NCBI RefSeq assembly: GCF_014863605.1
Contig: NZ_CP062252.1
Coordinates: forward strand, 124,001-188,000
Source of the DNA: Pseudomonas allokribbensis
GTDB lineage: Bacteria > Pseudomonadota > Gammaproteobacteria > Pseudomonadales > Pseudomonadaceae
Length of the DNA stretch: 64,000 bases
Reading direction: 5' to 3'
The translations under genes were made by a program, and so were the position numbers. Of this stretch, positions 17,173-32,100 are shown in pieces (the first letter of the stretch is position 1; every line of letters begins with the position of its first letter). A model generated the notes under the pieces. It saw nothing but the letters and a program-made list of their open reading frames with translations, was not told the DNA's origin and searched no databases.

Positions 17173-20100
17173 TCAGCTGTTGTTGTGGTCGACCTTGATG
17201 GTCGGATCGCTGCCGGCAATCAGGTTGTGAATGTTGGCAGTGGACCAGTTGTTGCCTTCCAGTTTGATCGTCACGTCCGGTGTGGCGGCTGCGGCATCAC
17301 CCGAGTTGAACTTGCCGCCAGAGCTGACTTGCAGCGACGACACGCCGTCGACCGTGGTGATCTTCAGGAAGTTGTCGATGGTGCTGCCGGTCTCGCCCTG
17401 CAACAGATCACGCAGGTCGATGCGGTCGCCTTCGCTGGCCTTGAAGTCCTTGATCACGTCGTTGCCGGTGTCGCCTGCCTTCCAGACGAAGGTGTCGGCA
17501 CCGGAACCACCGATCAGGATGTCGTTGCCCGGGCCACCGATCAGCGTGTCGTTGCCGGTACCGCCGAGCAGGATGTCATTGCCCTTGCCGCCGTCGAGCA
17601 GGTCGTTGCCGCCCGAGCCGAACAGGATGTCATTGCCCGCGCCGCCCAGCAGCGTGTCGTTGCCGTCATGGGCACCGGACACATCGAACGCCTGATAGTG
17701 CTCGGTGATGTACTGGTGCACGTTGCTGGTGGTGACTTTGCTGACATCGACGCCGGTCTGCTGCGCGACGAACGCCTGCATCGCCTGGTAACCCTCGCCG
17801 GCAATGCCGTTGAAGCTCACCAGATCGCCGAACAGGATGTCGTTGCCGTCGCCGCCGCTGACGGTGTCGTTGCCTGGCATCGTCGCCTCGGTGTGGCCGA
17901 TGATCGAGTTCGCCAGATCCTTGGGATCGATGTTGGTCTGCGGGTTGTGATCGCTGTCGTAAGGTTTCAGATCGTTGAGGCTGACGCCGCTGTTGATACC
18001 GATGGCCTCGACGTTCGACAGCCCGCTGAGCAGCGCGAAGCCGCTGTTGGCGTTGTCGGTGGTGGCCGACGTGGTGCTGTTGCCGCTACCCGCCAGGCTC
18101 GACAGCTCATAGGTGCCGTCGCCCTGGGCGTGGATGGTGCCCAGGCTGTTCCAGCTCCAGTTGCCGTTCTTCAGCGTTTGCAATACCACGGCGCCGGCAG
18201 TGTTGATGCTCAGGTAGTGGGTGCTGTCGATGTAGGTGCTGAAGCTGTCGCCCAGTTTGTAGTTGCTGGTCTTCACCACGTCGTCGAGCTTCACGTTGCC
18301 GTACAGCGTCGGGTTGGTCTGCTCGCCGCTCTGGTAGTAGGTCGGCTGGCCGTCGGTGATGAAGTACGTGAGGTTCTTCGCCCCGGTGTTGGCCAGCGCT
18401 TCAGTGCTCTGGAAGAAGTTGGCCGTGGCTTTGAACACGTCTTCATAGTTGGTGCCGCCGCCGGAGGTCATCGAGTCCAGCACGGCTTTGAGCAAGGTCA
18501 GCGCATTCGGGTCGTTGAGGTTCACCGACACCGACTTGTTGACCTGGGTATCGAAGTCCACCAGGAAGATGTTCACCGTGCCCGAGTTGTTGCCCATGCT
18601 CTGCTTGAGGGTGTTGAACACCGACGTCAGCGAGTCCTTGGCGGCGTTGATCGACGAGGCGCTCATGCTGCCGGAGCTGTCGACCATGAACGCGATGTTG
18701 TAGTTGGTGCCCGGCACCACGGTCAGGCCGCCGATGTCGGCGACCATGATGTCGTTGCCGTCGGTACCGGTGAAGGTGTCGTCACCCGAGGTGGCGACCA
18801 CCGCGTTGTAGACCGCCGGCACCACGGTGACCGGAATGGTCGCGGTGGTGCTGGCCGAGCCGCCCACGGCCTCGGTGGAGGTCGAGGTCACGGTCAGGTT
18901 GAACTGGCCGTTGTAGTAGGTCGGCGGAGTCACGGTCAGGGTGCCGAGGTTCCAGCCGGTGACGTTGGCGTCGCCGCTGGTGGCGGTCACGGTGAAGCTG
19001 TGGCCTGCGCCGTCGCTGAGGACCGATCCGACCGGTGCGCCGCTGATCTTGATGCTCAGGGTTTCCGAGCCGTCGGTGTCGGTCAGCGCGGTGCTGATCG
19101 ACGACAGTTTCACGGTGGTGCCTTCGGCGCCGGTGTTGAGTTTGTAGCCGTCGTAATAGCCTTCGCCGTTGCTGCCGTGCAGGTCGGACACTGTCACGCC
19201 TGCGTTCACCAGATCCGTCACGCCGGTGTAGATCGGCACGCCGGCACTGCTCAGATCGATCGGCGTGCTGCCGTTGACCGACAGGTTGACGTCGTAGCTG
19301 CCCGGACCGCTCTGGTTGTGGTGGTAGATGTCCAGGGTGTAGTAGCCGCTGGTGGTCGGGGTGAACGAACCGTTGAGGTTGCCGCCCGCGCCCCACGTGG
19401 TGGACGCCACGCTCTTGCCGCCGATGGTCACCAGCAGGCTGTCATCGCCAGTACCGGTGAAGGTGTAGGTCTTGCCGGCTTCCAGATAGATCAGGCCCGA
19501 AGTCTTCGATGCGGTGCCGGCGGTCACGCTGCCGTCGGATTGCACGTTGGTCACGGTGCCGCTGGAGTTCGGTGTGCCGGCGCCGTCGATCACGTTTTTC
19601 AGCGTGGTCGAATTCGCGCCGCTGCCGTCGGTGCCCAGGCCCGACAGGCCGGTCCAGACTTCCTTGATCAACCCGGTGGACTTCACGCTGTTATCGGCAA
19701 CCGACAGGGTCGGTGCATCCGCCACTGGCGTGATGTCGATCTTGATGGTGCCGGTGTTGCCCAGCAATTGGCCGTCGGTTGGCTGGAACTTGATCTGTGC
19801 GTAGTCAGCCTGGTTGTTGCCCAGGCCGGTGCCGCCGTAACCGTTCACGCCCGACTCGTTGGCATCCGGCATGAAGCGCAGCTTGCCGGCGTCGATGTCG
19901 GCCTTGCTGAAGGTCTGGTTGGTGGCGACGTCTTTCCAGGTCGAACCGTCCAGATACTGCAGTTTGCCTTCGCCCGGCAGCTGGGTGATTTTCACGCCCA
20001 GGCTCGAGGCCGGGCTGTCCACGTCGCTGACGCCGAAGGTCGACCAGCCGAGAATCAGCGGGGTGTCTTCGGTACCGGTGACATTGACCGGAGCGGCGAC

Positions 20101-23100
20101 CGGCGCGTCGTTGACCGCCACCACATTGACCGTGGTGGTGGCGACGTTGGAGTAGTTGCCGCCATCGGTGACGGTCACGGTGATGATCCGTGGCACGGTG
20201 CTCGGGTCTTCACTGCTGTTGGTGAAGCTGATGTTCTTGATCTGCTGCATGTAGTCGGCCAGCGTCGCATTGCCCGACAGGGTCAGCGTGATCGTGCCGT
20301 TGGTGCTGTTGGCATTGATGGTGATGCCGTTGACGCTGTTGCCCAGATTCAGCGCATCGCCGTCCTGACGGTTGGTCAGCACGATGGTGGCGCCGGTCAG
20401 CATGGTGCTGTCCGGGTCGGTGATCTTGATATCGGTGTCGGCAATCGACACACCCGCGCCCGGGGTGTTCTCGGTGAAGGTCACCTTGTAGTCGGCCCCG
20501 GTGGCGCCGCTGGAGTTGTTGGCGTCGAGGTCGATGACCGGTGGCGCATCGTTGTCGATGATCGAGGTGCTGACGCTGCCGTTGGTGCTGCTGACGGCGA
20601 GGTTCTCGAAGTTGCCGCCGGTGGCCGAGTCGATCTTGACCACGAAGTTTTCGGTGCCTTCGGTGATCTTGTCGTCGATGGTCGCAACGTTGAAGGTCGC
20701 GGTGCTTGCACCGGCCGGGATCTTCACGGTGTACACGCCGGTGAAGTCCGAACCGTCGGCGGCGGTGCCGCTGTAGACGATTTTCAGGGTCACTTCGGTT
20801 TGCGCCGGGTGGGTCAGGCTGACGGTGTAGCTGGCGGTCTGGCCTTCGGTCACCGAGGTGCTGCCGGTGATGCTGACGGTAGTGGTGTCGATGGTGTCGG
20901 TGACGCTGGTCACCGCTGGTGTGTTGCTGGTCACCAGGTTCTCGAAGTTGCCACCGGTGGCGTTGGTGATCGAGGCCTGCACGTTGCCGGCGTCCTTGTA
21001 GACGTCATCGGCTGGCGCAGGAACGGTCACGGTGCCGGTGGTCTTGCCGGCGTCGATGGTGATCACGGCGCCGTTCGACAGGGTCACGGTCACTGGCGAG
21101 CCAGCGGCGTTGGTCAGTGTTGCGGTGTAAGTGATCGAGCCACCCTCGGCCACGGTGCCGGTCGCGGTGAGCGACAGGTTGGTGGTGTCGATGGTATCGG
21201 TGACCGTAGTCGAAACCGGCGTCTTGTCGGCCACGAGGTTTTCGTAGTTGCCGCCAGAAACGTTGGTGATCGAGTTGGTCAGCGGTGCATGCCCGGTCAA
21301 CGCGTCGTTAGGCGCGGTGGTGGTCACGGTGCCGGTGGTCTTGCCGATGTCGATCGTGATCGACTGACCGTTGGACAGGGTCACGGTCACTGGCGAACCG
21401 GTTACAGGCGCACCCACGGTCGCGGTGTAGACAACGTTGCCACCCTCGGCCGCTGTTGTGGTCGCAGTCAGCTTCACGGTGGTGGTGTCGATGGTGTCGG
21501 TGACGCTGGTCACCGCTGGCGTGGTGCTGGTGACCAGGTTCTCGAAGTTGCCACCGCTGGCGTTGGTGATCGTGGCCTGCACGTTGCCGGCATCTTTGTA
21601 GACGTCATCGGCTGGCGCAGGAACGGTCACGGTGCCGGTGGTCTTGCCGGCGTCGATGGTGATCACGGCGCCGTTCGACAGGGTCACGGTCACTGGCGAG
21701 CCAGCGGCGTTGGTCAGCGTTGCGGTGTAAGTAATCGAGCCACCTTCGGCCACGGTGCCGGTCGCGCTGAGCGACAGGTTGGTGGTGTCGATGGTGTCGG
21801 TGACCGTAGTCGAAACCGGCGTTTTGTCGGCCACGAGGTTTTCGTAGTTGCCGCCAGAAACGTTGGTGATCGCGTTGGTCAGCGGTGCATGACCGGTCAG
21901 CGCATCGTTAGGCGCGGTGGTGGTCACGGTGCCAGTGGTTTTACCGATGTCGATCGTGATGGTCTGGCCGTTGGACAGGGTCACGGTCACTGGCGAACCC
22001 GTTACAGGTGCACCGACAGTCGCGGTGTAGACAACGTTGCCACCCTCGGCCGCTGCTGCGGTCGCGGTCAGCTTCACGGTGGTGGTGTCGATGGTGTCGG
22101 TGACGCTGGTCACCGCTGGTGTGTTGCTGGTCACCAGGTTTTCGAAGTTGCCGCCCGTGGCGTTGGTGATCGTGGCCTGGACAGTGCCGGCGTCTTTGTA
22201 GACGTCATCTGCCGGGGCTGGAACGGTCACGGTGCCGGTGGTTTTACCCGCCTCGATGGTGATCACGGCGCCATTGCTCAACGTTACGGTCACCGGAGTG
22301 CCGGCAGCGTTGGTCAGGGTCGCGGTGTAGATGATCGAACCACCTTCGGCAACCGAATTGGTAGCACTCAGGGACAGGTTGGTGGTGTCGACAGTGTCGG
22401 TCACGGTGGTGCTGACCGGTGTCTTGTCGGCCACCAGATTTTCGTAGTTGCCACCGGTTACGCCGGTGATCGCATTGGTCAGCGGTGCATGACCATTCAA
22501 CACGTCGTTAGGCGCAGTGGTGGTGACAGTGCCGGTGGTCTTGCCGACTTCGATGGTGATCGACTGACCGTTCGACAGGGTCACAGTCACTGGCGAACCC
22601 GTCACCGGGGCGCCCACGGTCGCGGTGTAGGTGACAGTGCCACCTTCGGCTGCCGTCGTGGTCGCGGTCAGCTTCACGGTCGTGGTGTCGATGGTGTCAG
22701 TGACGCTGGTCACCGCTGGCGTGGTGCTGGTCACCAGATTTTCGAAGCTGCCACCGCTGGCGTTGGTGATCGTGGCCTGCACGTTGCCGGCGTCTTTGTA
22801 GACGTCATCGGCTGGCGCAGGAACGGTCACGGTACCCGTGGTTTTGCCGGCTTCGATAGTGATCACCGCGCCGTTGCTCAGGGTCACGGTCACTGGCGAG
22901 CCCGCGGCGTTGGTCAGGGTCGCGGTGTAGGTGATCGAGCCGCCCTCGGCCACGGTGCCGGTCGCGCTGAGCGACAGGTTGGTGGTGTCGATGGTGTCGG
23001 TGACGGTGGTCGATACCGGGGTTTTATCGGCGACCAGGTTCTCGTAGTTGCCACCGGTCACGTTGGTGATCGCGTTGGTCAGCGGCGCGTGGCCGGTCAA

Positions 23101-26100
23101 CACATCGTTCGGTGCGGTGGTGGTCACGGTGCCGGTGGTCTTGCCGACTTCGATGGTGATGCTCTGGCCATTCGACAGGGTCACCGTGACGGGTGAACCG
23201 GTCACAGGGGCGCCGACAGTCGCGGTGTAAGTGACGGTGCCGCCTTCAGCCACGCTGGTGGTGGCGGTCAGTTTCACGTTCGTGGTGTCGATGGTGTCAG
23301 TGACGCTGGTCACCGCTGGCGTGGTGCTGGTCACCAGGTTTTCGAAGTTGCCGCCGGTGGCGTTGCTGATCGTGGCCTGGACAGTGCCGGCATCTTTGTA
23401 GACGTCGTCGGCCGGTGCAGGAACGGTCACGGTACCGGTGGTTTTGCCGGCTTCGATGGTGATCACGGCGCCGTTGCTCAAGGTCACGGTCACCGGAGTG
23501 CCCGCAGCGTTGGTCAATGTGGCGGTGTAGATAATCGAACCGCCCTCGGCGACCGAATTGGTGGCGCTCAAGGACAGATTGGTGGTGTCGACGGTGTCGG
23601 TCACAGTGGTGTTGACCGGTGTCTTGTCGGCCACCAGATTTTCGTAGTTGCCACCGGTCACGTTGGTGATCGCGTTGGTCAGCGGTGCGTGGCCGTTGAG
23701 CGCATCGTTTGGTGCGGTGGTGGTGACGGTGCCGGTGGTCTTGCCGACTTCGATGGTGATCGACTGACCGTTGGCCAGGTTCACAGTAACCGGCGAGCCA
23801 GTCACAGGCGCACCCACAGTCGCGGTGTAAGTGACTGTGCCGCCTTCAGCCGCCGACTCGGTCGCGGTGAGTTTCACCGTGGTGGTGTCGATGGTGTCGG
23901 TGACCTGGGTCACGGCCGGAACGGTGCTTGGCACCAGGTTCTCGAAGTTGCCGCCCGTGGCGTTGGTGATCGTGGCCTGGACAGTGCCGGCGTCTTTGTA
24001 GACGTCATCTGCCGGGGCTGGAACGGTCACGGTGCCGGTGGTTTTACCGGCTTCGATGGTAATCACGGCGCCGTTCGACAAGGTCACGGTGACTGGCGAG
24101 CCAGCAGCGTTGGTCAGGGTCGCGGTGTAGATGATCGAACCACCCTCGGCGACCGAATTGGTGGCGCTGAGGGTCAGGTTGGTGGTGTCGACGGTGTCGG
24201 TGACCGTGGTCGAAACCGGGGTCTTGTCGGCTACGAGGTTTTCGTAGTTGCCGCCCGTCACGCCGGTGATCGCGTTGGTCAACGGCGCGTGACCGGTCAA
24301 CGCATCGTTCGGTGCGGTGGTGGTGACGGTGCCGGTGGTCTTGCCGACTTCGATGGTGATCGACTGACCGTTCGACAGAGTTACGGTCACTGGCGAACCG
24401 GTCACCGGGGCACCCACGGTTGCGGTGTAAGTAACGGTTCCGCCTTCAGCCGCCGACTCGGTCGCAGTGAGTTTCACCGTGGTGGTGTCGATGGTGTCGG
24501 TGACTTGGGTCACGGCCGGAACGGTGCTTGGCACCAGGTTCTCGAAGTTGCCGCCTGTGGCCGTCGAAATGGTCGCTTCGACTTTGCCGGCGTCCTTGTA
24601 AACGTCATCGGCTGGCGCTGCAACGGTCACGGTGCCGGTGGTTTTACCGGCTTCGATCGTGATGACAGCGCCGTTGCTCAAGGTCACGGTCACTGGTGTG
24701 CCGGCAGGATTGGTCAGGGTCGCGGTGTAGACAATCGAGCCGCCTTCGGCCACGGAGCCAGTGGCGCTCAGGGTCAGGTTGGTGGTGTCGACGGTGTCAG
24801 TCACGGTGGTGCTGACCGGCGTTTTGTCGGCCACGAGATTTTCGTAGTTGCCACCCGTCACGCCGGTGATCGCGTTGCTCAGCGGCGCGTGGCCATTGAG
24901 CGCATCGTTCGGCGCGGTGGTGGTCACTGTGCCGGTGGTTTTGCCGACTTCGATGGTGATCGACTGACCGTTCGACAGAGTTACGGTCACTGGCGAACCG
25001 GTCACCGGGGCACCCACGGTTGCGGTGTAAGTAACGGTTCCGCCTTCAGCCGCCGACTCGGTCGCAGTGAGTTTCACCGTGGTGGTGTCGATGGTGTCGG
25101 TGACTTGGGTCACGGCTGGAACGGTGCTCGGAACGAGGTTCTCGAAGTTGCCACCGGTTGCATCCTTGATGGTGACTTCGACTTTGCCGGCGTCTTTGTA
25201 GACGTCATCGGCTGGAGCGGCAACAGTCACGGTGCCCGTAGTCTTGCCGGCCTCGATGGTGATGACGGCGCCGTTCGACAGGGTCACGGTCAGCGGCGTG
25301 CCGGCCGGGTTGGTCAAGGTGGCGGTGTAAACGATCGAGCCACCCTCGGCCACGGTGCCGGTCGCGGTCAGCGACAGGTTGGTGGTGTCGACGGTGTCAG
25401 TCACGGTGGTGTTGACCGGGGTTTTGTCAGCTACGAGGTTTTCGTAGTTGCCGCCCGTTACGTCGGTGATCGCATTGGTCAGCGGTGCATGACCGTTCAA
25501 CGCATCGTTCGGTGCGGTGGTGGTCACGGTACCGGTGGTTTTGCCGACTTCGATGGTGATCGACTGACCGTTCGACAGGGTCACGGTCACTGGCGAGCCA
25601 GTCACAGGCGCGCCAACAGTCGCGGTGTAAGTGACAGTGCCGCCTTCAGCCGCCGACTCGGTCGCGGTGAGTTTCACCGTGGTGGTGTCGATGGTGTCGG
25701 TGACCTGGGTTACGGCCGGAACGGTGCTCGGCACCAGGTTCTCGAAGTTGCCGCCCGTGGCCGTCGAAATGGTTGCTTCGACTTTACCCGCATCTTTGTA
25801 GACGTCATCGGCCGGAGCCGGAACGCTGACGGTGCCGGTGGTTTTACCGGCTTCGATGGTGATGACAGCGCCGTTCGACAGGGTCACGGTCACCGGAGTG
25901 CCGGCTGGGTTGGTCAGGGTCGCGGTGTAGACGATCGAACCACCCTCGGCCACGGAGCCAGTGGCGCTCAGGGTCAGGTTGGTAGTGTCGACGGTGTCAG
26001 TCACGGTGGTGCTGACCGGGGTCTTGTCAGCTACGAGGTTCTCGTAATTGCCGCCCGTCACGCCAGTGATCGCGTTGGTCAGCGGCGCGTGACCGTTGAG

Positions 26101-29100
26101 TGCATCGTTCGGCGCGGTGGTGGTGACGGTGCCGGTGGTCTTGCCGACTTCGATGGTGATCGACTGACCGTTCGACAGGGTCACGGTCACCGGCGAGCCA
26201 GTCACAGGCGCACCCACAGTCGCGGTGTAAGTGACAGTGCCGCCTTCAGCCGCCGACTCGGTCGCGGTGAGTTTCACCGTGGTGGTGTCGATGGTGTCGG
26301 TGACGTTGGTCACGGCTGGAACGGTGCTTGGCACCAGGTTCTCGAAACCGCCACCGGTGGCGGTCGAAATGGTTGCCTCGACTTTGCCGGCATCCTTGTA
26401 CACATCGTCCGCAGGAGCCGGAACGGTCACGGTGCCAGTGGTCTTGCCGGCTTCGATGGTGATCACCGCGCCGTTCGACAGGGTCACGGTCACCGGCGTA
26501 CCAGCCGGGTTGGTCAGGGTGGCGGTGTAGACAATCGAGCCACCCTCGGCGACCGAATCGGTGGCCGTCAGGTTCAGGTTGGTCGTGTCGACGGTGTCCG
26601 ACACCGAGGTGTTTGCCGGTTTGCTGTCGACCGCCAGGTTTTCGTAGTTGCCACCGGTGGCCTTGTCGATGGTCACGCTCAGCGAACTGCCGCCAGCCAG
26701 CGGGCTGTTCGGCGCGACGAAGTTCACGGTGCCGGTGGTCTCGCCGACGGCGATGGTGATGGTCTGGCCGTTGGACAGGGTCACGACGACCGGCGAGCCG
26801 GTCACTGGCGCCGTCACGGTCGCGGTGTAGACCACGGTTTCGCCTTCGGCGACATTGGCGGTAGCGGTCAGCGACACGGTGGACGTGTCGATGGTGTCAT
26901 TGACGGTGGTGACCGCCGGGGTGGTGCTGGTGACCAGGTTTTCGAAGTCGCCACCGGTCGCGCCCTTGATGGTCGTTTCGACGGTGCCGGCGTCCTTGTA
27001 GACGTCGTCCTTCGGTGCATCGACGGTCACGGTGCCGGTGGTTTTGCCGGCCTCGATGGTGATCACGGCGCCGTTGCTCAACGTCACGGTCACCGGGGTG
27101 CCGGCGGCGTTGGTCAGGGTCGCGGTGTAGGTGATCTGGCCACCTTCGTTGACTGCCGGCGTCGCGCTCAGGGTCAGGTTGGTGGTGTCGACAGTGTCGG
27201 TCACGGTGGTGCTGACCGGTGTCTTGTCGGCTACGAGGTTCTCGTAGTTGCCGCCGCTCACGCCAGTGATCGAGTTGGTCAGCGGTTCGTGACCGTTGAG
27301 TGCGTCGTTCGGTGCGGTGGTGGTCACGGTGCCGGTGGTTTTGCCGACTTCGATGGTGATCGACTGACCGTTGGCCAGGGTCACGGTGACCGGCGAGCCA
27401 GTCACAGGTGCGCCAACCGTTGCGGTGTAGGTGACGGTGCCGCCTTCAGCTGCCGACTCGGTCGCGGTCAGTTTGACGGTCGAGGTGTCGATGGTATCGG
27501 TCACTTCGGTGACGGCCGGAACGGTGCTTGGCACCAGGTTCTCGAAGTTGCCGCCGGTGGCGGTCGAAATGGTTGCTTCGACTTTGCCTGCATCTTTGTA
27601 GACGTCATCGGCCGGTGCCGGAACGCTGACGGTGCCGGTAGTTTTGCCGGCCTCGATGGTGATCACGGCGCCGTTCGACAGGGTCACGGTCACCGGGGTG
27701 CCGGCCGGATTGGTCAGGGTCGCGGTGTAAATGATCGAACCACCCTCGGCCACCGAGCCAGTGGCGCTCAGGGTCAGGTTGGTGGTGTCGACGGTGTCGG
27801 TCACGGTGGTGCTGACCGGGGTTTTGTCAGCCACGAGGTTTTCGTAGTTGCCACCGGAAACGTCGGTGATCGCGTTTGTCAGCGGTGCATGGCCGTTCAG
27901 CGCGTCGTTAGGTGCTGTGGTGGTGACGGTGCCGGTGGTTTTGCCGACTTCGATGGTGATCGACTGTCCGTTGGACAGGGTCACAGTCACAGGCGAACCG
28001 GTGACAGGCGCGCCGACGGTGGCGGTGTAAGTGACGGTGCCGCCTTCAGCTGCCGATTCAGTCGCGGTCAGTTTGACCGTGGTGGTGTCGATGGTGTCGG
28101 TGACTTCGGTGACGGCCGGAACAGTGCTCGGAACCAGGTTCTCGAAGTTGCCGCCGGTTGCATCCTTGATGGTCACTTCGACTTTACCGGCGTCTTTGTA
28201 GACGTCATCGGCCGGTGCCGGAACGCTGACGGTGCCGGTGGTTTTACCGGCCTCGATGGTGATGACGGAGCCGTTGCTCAACGTCACGGTCACCGGGGTG
28301 CCGGCCGGGTTGGTCAGGGTCGCGGTGTAGACGATCGAACCGCCTTCAGCTACAGAATCGGTGGCGCTCAGCGTCAGATTGGTAGTGTCGACGGTGTCGG
28401 TAACCGTGGTCGAAACAGGGGTTTTGTCAGCAACCAGATTCTCGTAATTGCCGCCGCTCACGCCAGTGATCGAGTTGCTCAGTGGCTCGTGACCGTTCAA
28501 CGCGTCGTTCGGCGCGGTGGCGGTCACGGTGCCAGTGGTCTTGCCGACTTCGATGGTGATCGACTGACCATTAGCCAGCGTCACGGTGACCGGAGAACCG
28601 GTCACGGGTGCGCCCACAGTCGCGGTGTAAGTGACGGTGCCACCTTCAGCTGCCGACTCGGTCGCGGTCAGTTTGACCGTGGTGGTGTCGATGGTGTCAG
28701 TGACTTCAGTGACGGCCGGAACGGTGCTTGGCACCAGGTTCTCGAAGTTGCCGCCGGACGCATCCTTGATGGTGACTTCGACCTTGCCGGCGTCTTTGTA
28801 GACGTCATCGGCAGGGGCCGGAACGGTCACGGTGCCGGTGGTTTTGCCCGCTTCGATGGTAATGACGGAGCCGTTGCTCAACGTCACGGTCACCGGAGTG
28901 CCTGCGGGGTTGGTCAGGGTCGCGGTGTAGACGATCGAACCGCCTTCGGCCACCGAGCCAGTCGCGGTCAGCGACAGATTAGTGGTGTCGACAGTGTCGG
29001 TGACCGTAGTCGAAACCGGGGTTTTGTCAGCCACGAGGTTTTCGTAGTTGCCACCGGAAACGCCAGTGATCGAGTTGCTCAGTGGTTCATGGCCGTTCAA

Positions 29101-32100
29101 CGCATCGTTCGGCGCGGTGGTGGTGACGGTACCGGTGGTTTTGCCGACTTCGATGGTGATGGTCTGGCCGTTGGCCAGGGTCACGACAACCGGCGAACCC
29201 GTCACTGGGGCACCAACGGTGGCCGTGTAGGTGACGGTGCCACCTTCGGCTACGGACGTATCGGCGCTCAACTTCACGGTCGAGGTGTCGATGGTATCGG
29301 TGACTTCGGTTACGGCCGGAACAGTGCTTGGCACCAGGTTTTCGAAGTTGCCGCCGGAAGCGTCCTTGATGGTCACTTCAACTTTGCCGGCGTCCTTGTA
29401 GACGTCATCGGCCGGAGCCGGAACGGTCACGGTGCCCGTGGTCTTGCCAGCTTCGATGGTGATGACGGAGCCATTGCTCAACGTCACGGTTACCGGGGTG
29501 CCGGCCGGATTGGTCAGGGTCGCGGTGTAAACAATCGAACCGCCCTCGGCCACGGAGCCAGTCGCGGTCAGCGACAGATTGGTGGTGTCGACGGTATCGG
29601 TCACGGTGGTGCTGACCGGCGTCTTGTCGGCCACGAGGTTTTCGTAGTTGCCGCCGCTCACGCCAGTGATCGAGTTGCTCAGTGGCTCATGACCGTTCAA
29701 CGCATCGTTCGGCGCGGTGGTGGTCACGGTGCCGGTGGTTTTGCCGACTTCGATGGTGATCGACTGACCATTGGCCAGGGTCACGGTGACTGGTGAACCG
29801 GTCACTGGCGCGCCCACTGTGGCGGTGTAGGTGACGGTGCCGCCTTCAGCAGCGGATTCGGTTGCGGTCAGCTTCACCGTGGTGGTGTCGATGGTATCGG
29901 TGACGTCGGTGACGGCTGGAACGGTGCTTGGCACCAGGTTCTCGAAGTTGCCGCCGGACGCATCCTTGATGGTCACTTCGACTTTGCCGGCGTCTTTGTA
30001 GACGTCATCAGCAGGTGCTGGAACGGTCACGGTGCCAGTGGTTTTACCCGCTTCGATAGTGATGACGGAGCCGTTGCTCAACGTCACGGTCACTGGCGTG
30101 CCGGCCGGGTTGGTCAGGGTCGCGGTGTAAACAATCGAACCGCCCTCGGCCACGGTTCCAGTCGCGGTCAGCGTCAGGTTGGTGGTGTCGACAGTATCGG
30201 TCACGGTGGTGCTGACCGGAGTCTTGTCGGCCACGAGGTTTTCGTAGTTGCCGCCAGTCACGCCAGTGATCGAGTTGCTCAGTGGCTCATGACCGTTCAA
30301 TGCATCGTTCGGTGCCGTGGTGATCACGGTGCCAGTGGTCTTGCCGACTTCGATGGTGATGGTCTGGCCATTGGCCAAAGTGACCGTCACTGGCGAGCCG
30401 GTCACAGGCGCGCCCACGGTCGCGGTGTAGGTGACAGTGCCACCTTCAGCAGCGGTTTCGGAAGCGGTCAGCTTCACGGTCGTCGTGTCGATGGTGTCAG
30501 TGACTTCAGTGACGGCCGGAACGGTGCTTGGCACCAGGTTCTCGAAGTTGCCGCCGGAAGTGTCCTTGATGGTCACTTCGACTTTGCCGGCATCTTTGTA
30601 GACGTCATCGGCAGGGGCTGGAACCGTCACGGTGCCGGTGGTTTTACCCGCTTCAATGGTGATCACCGAGCCATTGCTCAGGGTCACGGTCACCGGCGTA
30701 CCGGCCGGGTTGGTCAATGTAGCGGTGTAAACGATCGAACCACCTTCGGCCACGGAGCCAGTGGCGCTCAAGGTCAGGTTGGTAGTGTCGACGGTATCGG
30801 TCACGGTGGTGCTGACCGGCGTTTTGTCGGCCACGAGGTTTTCGTAGTTGCCACCGGAAACGCCGGTGATCGAGTTGCTCAGCGGCGCCTGGCCGGTCAG
30901 CACATCGTTTGGCGCCGTGGTGGTCACGGTACCGGTAGTCTTGCCGACTTCGATGGTGATCGACTGACCGTTGGCCAAAGTGACAGTCACTGGCGAGCCG
31001 GTGACCGGTGCACTCACCGTGGCGGTGTAGGTGACAGTGCCGCCTTCCGCGACCGACGTATCAGCCGTCAGTTTGACGGTCGAAGTGTCGATGGTATCGG
31101 TGACTTCGGTGACGGCCGGAACAGTGCTTGGCACCAGATTCTCGAAGTTGCCACCGGAAGCGTCCTTGATGGTCACTTCGACTTTGCCGGCATCTTTGTA
31201 GACGTCATCGGCTGGCGCAGGAACCGTTACGGTGCCAGTTGTTTTACCGGCCTCGATGGTGATGACGGAGCCGTTGCTCAACGTCACGGTCACCGGGGTG
31301 CCGGCCGGGTTGGTCAGGGTTGCGGTGTAGACGATCGAACCGCCCTCAGCCACAGAGCCGGTAGCGCTCAGGGTCAGGTTGGTGGTGTCGACGGTATCGG
31401 TCACGGTGGTGCTGACCGGGGTCTTGTCGGCTACGAGGTTCTCGTAGTTGCCGCCCGTTACGCCAGTGATCGAGTTGCTCAGTGGCTCATGACCGTTCAA
31501 CGCATCGTTCGGCGCGGTGGTGGTCACGGTACCGGTGGTTTTGCCGACTTCGATGGTGATGGTCTGGCCGTTGGCCAAAGTGACGGTGACCGGCGAACCG
31601 GTCACTGGCGCGCCCACCGTAGCGGTATAAGTGACAGTACCGCCTTCAGCCGCCGACTCGGTCGCGGTCAGTTTGACCGTAGTGGTATCGATGGTGTCGG
31701 TGACTTCGGTGACGGCCGGAACGGTGCTCGGCACCAGGTTCTCGAAATTGCCGCCAGTGGTACCGGTAATGCTGACTTCAACTTTGCCCGCATCCTTGTA
31801 AACGTCATCGGCAGGCGCCGGAACGGTCACAGTGCCAGTGGTTTTGCCCGCTTCGATGGTGATGACGGAGCCGTTGCTCAACGTCACGGTCACCGGGGTG
31901 CCGGCCGGATTGGTCAGGGTCGCGGTGTAGACGATCGAACCGCCTTCAGCCACGGAACCGGTAGCGCTCAGCGACAGGTTGGTGGTGTCGATAGAGTCGG
32001 TGACCGTGGTGGTCGCCGGCGTTGTGTTCGGTACCAGGTTTTCGAAGTTGCCGCCGGTAGCGCCGGTAATCGTGGTGCTGACGGTGCCACCGTTGTTGTA

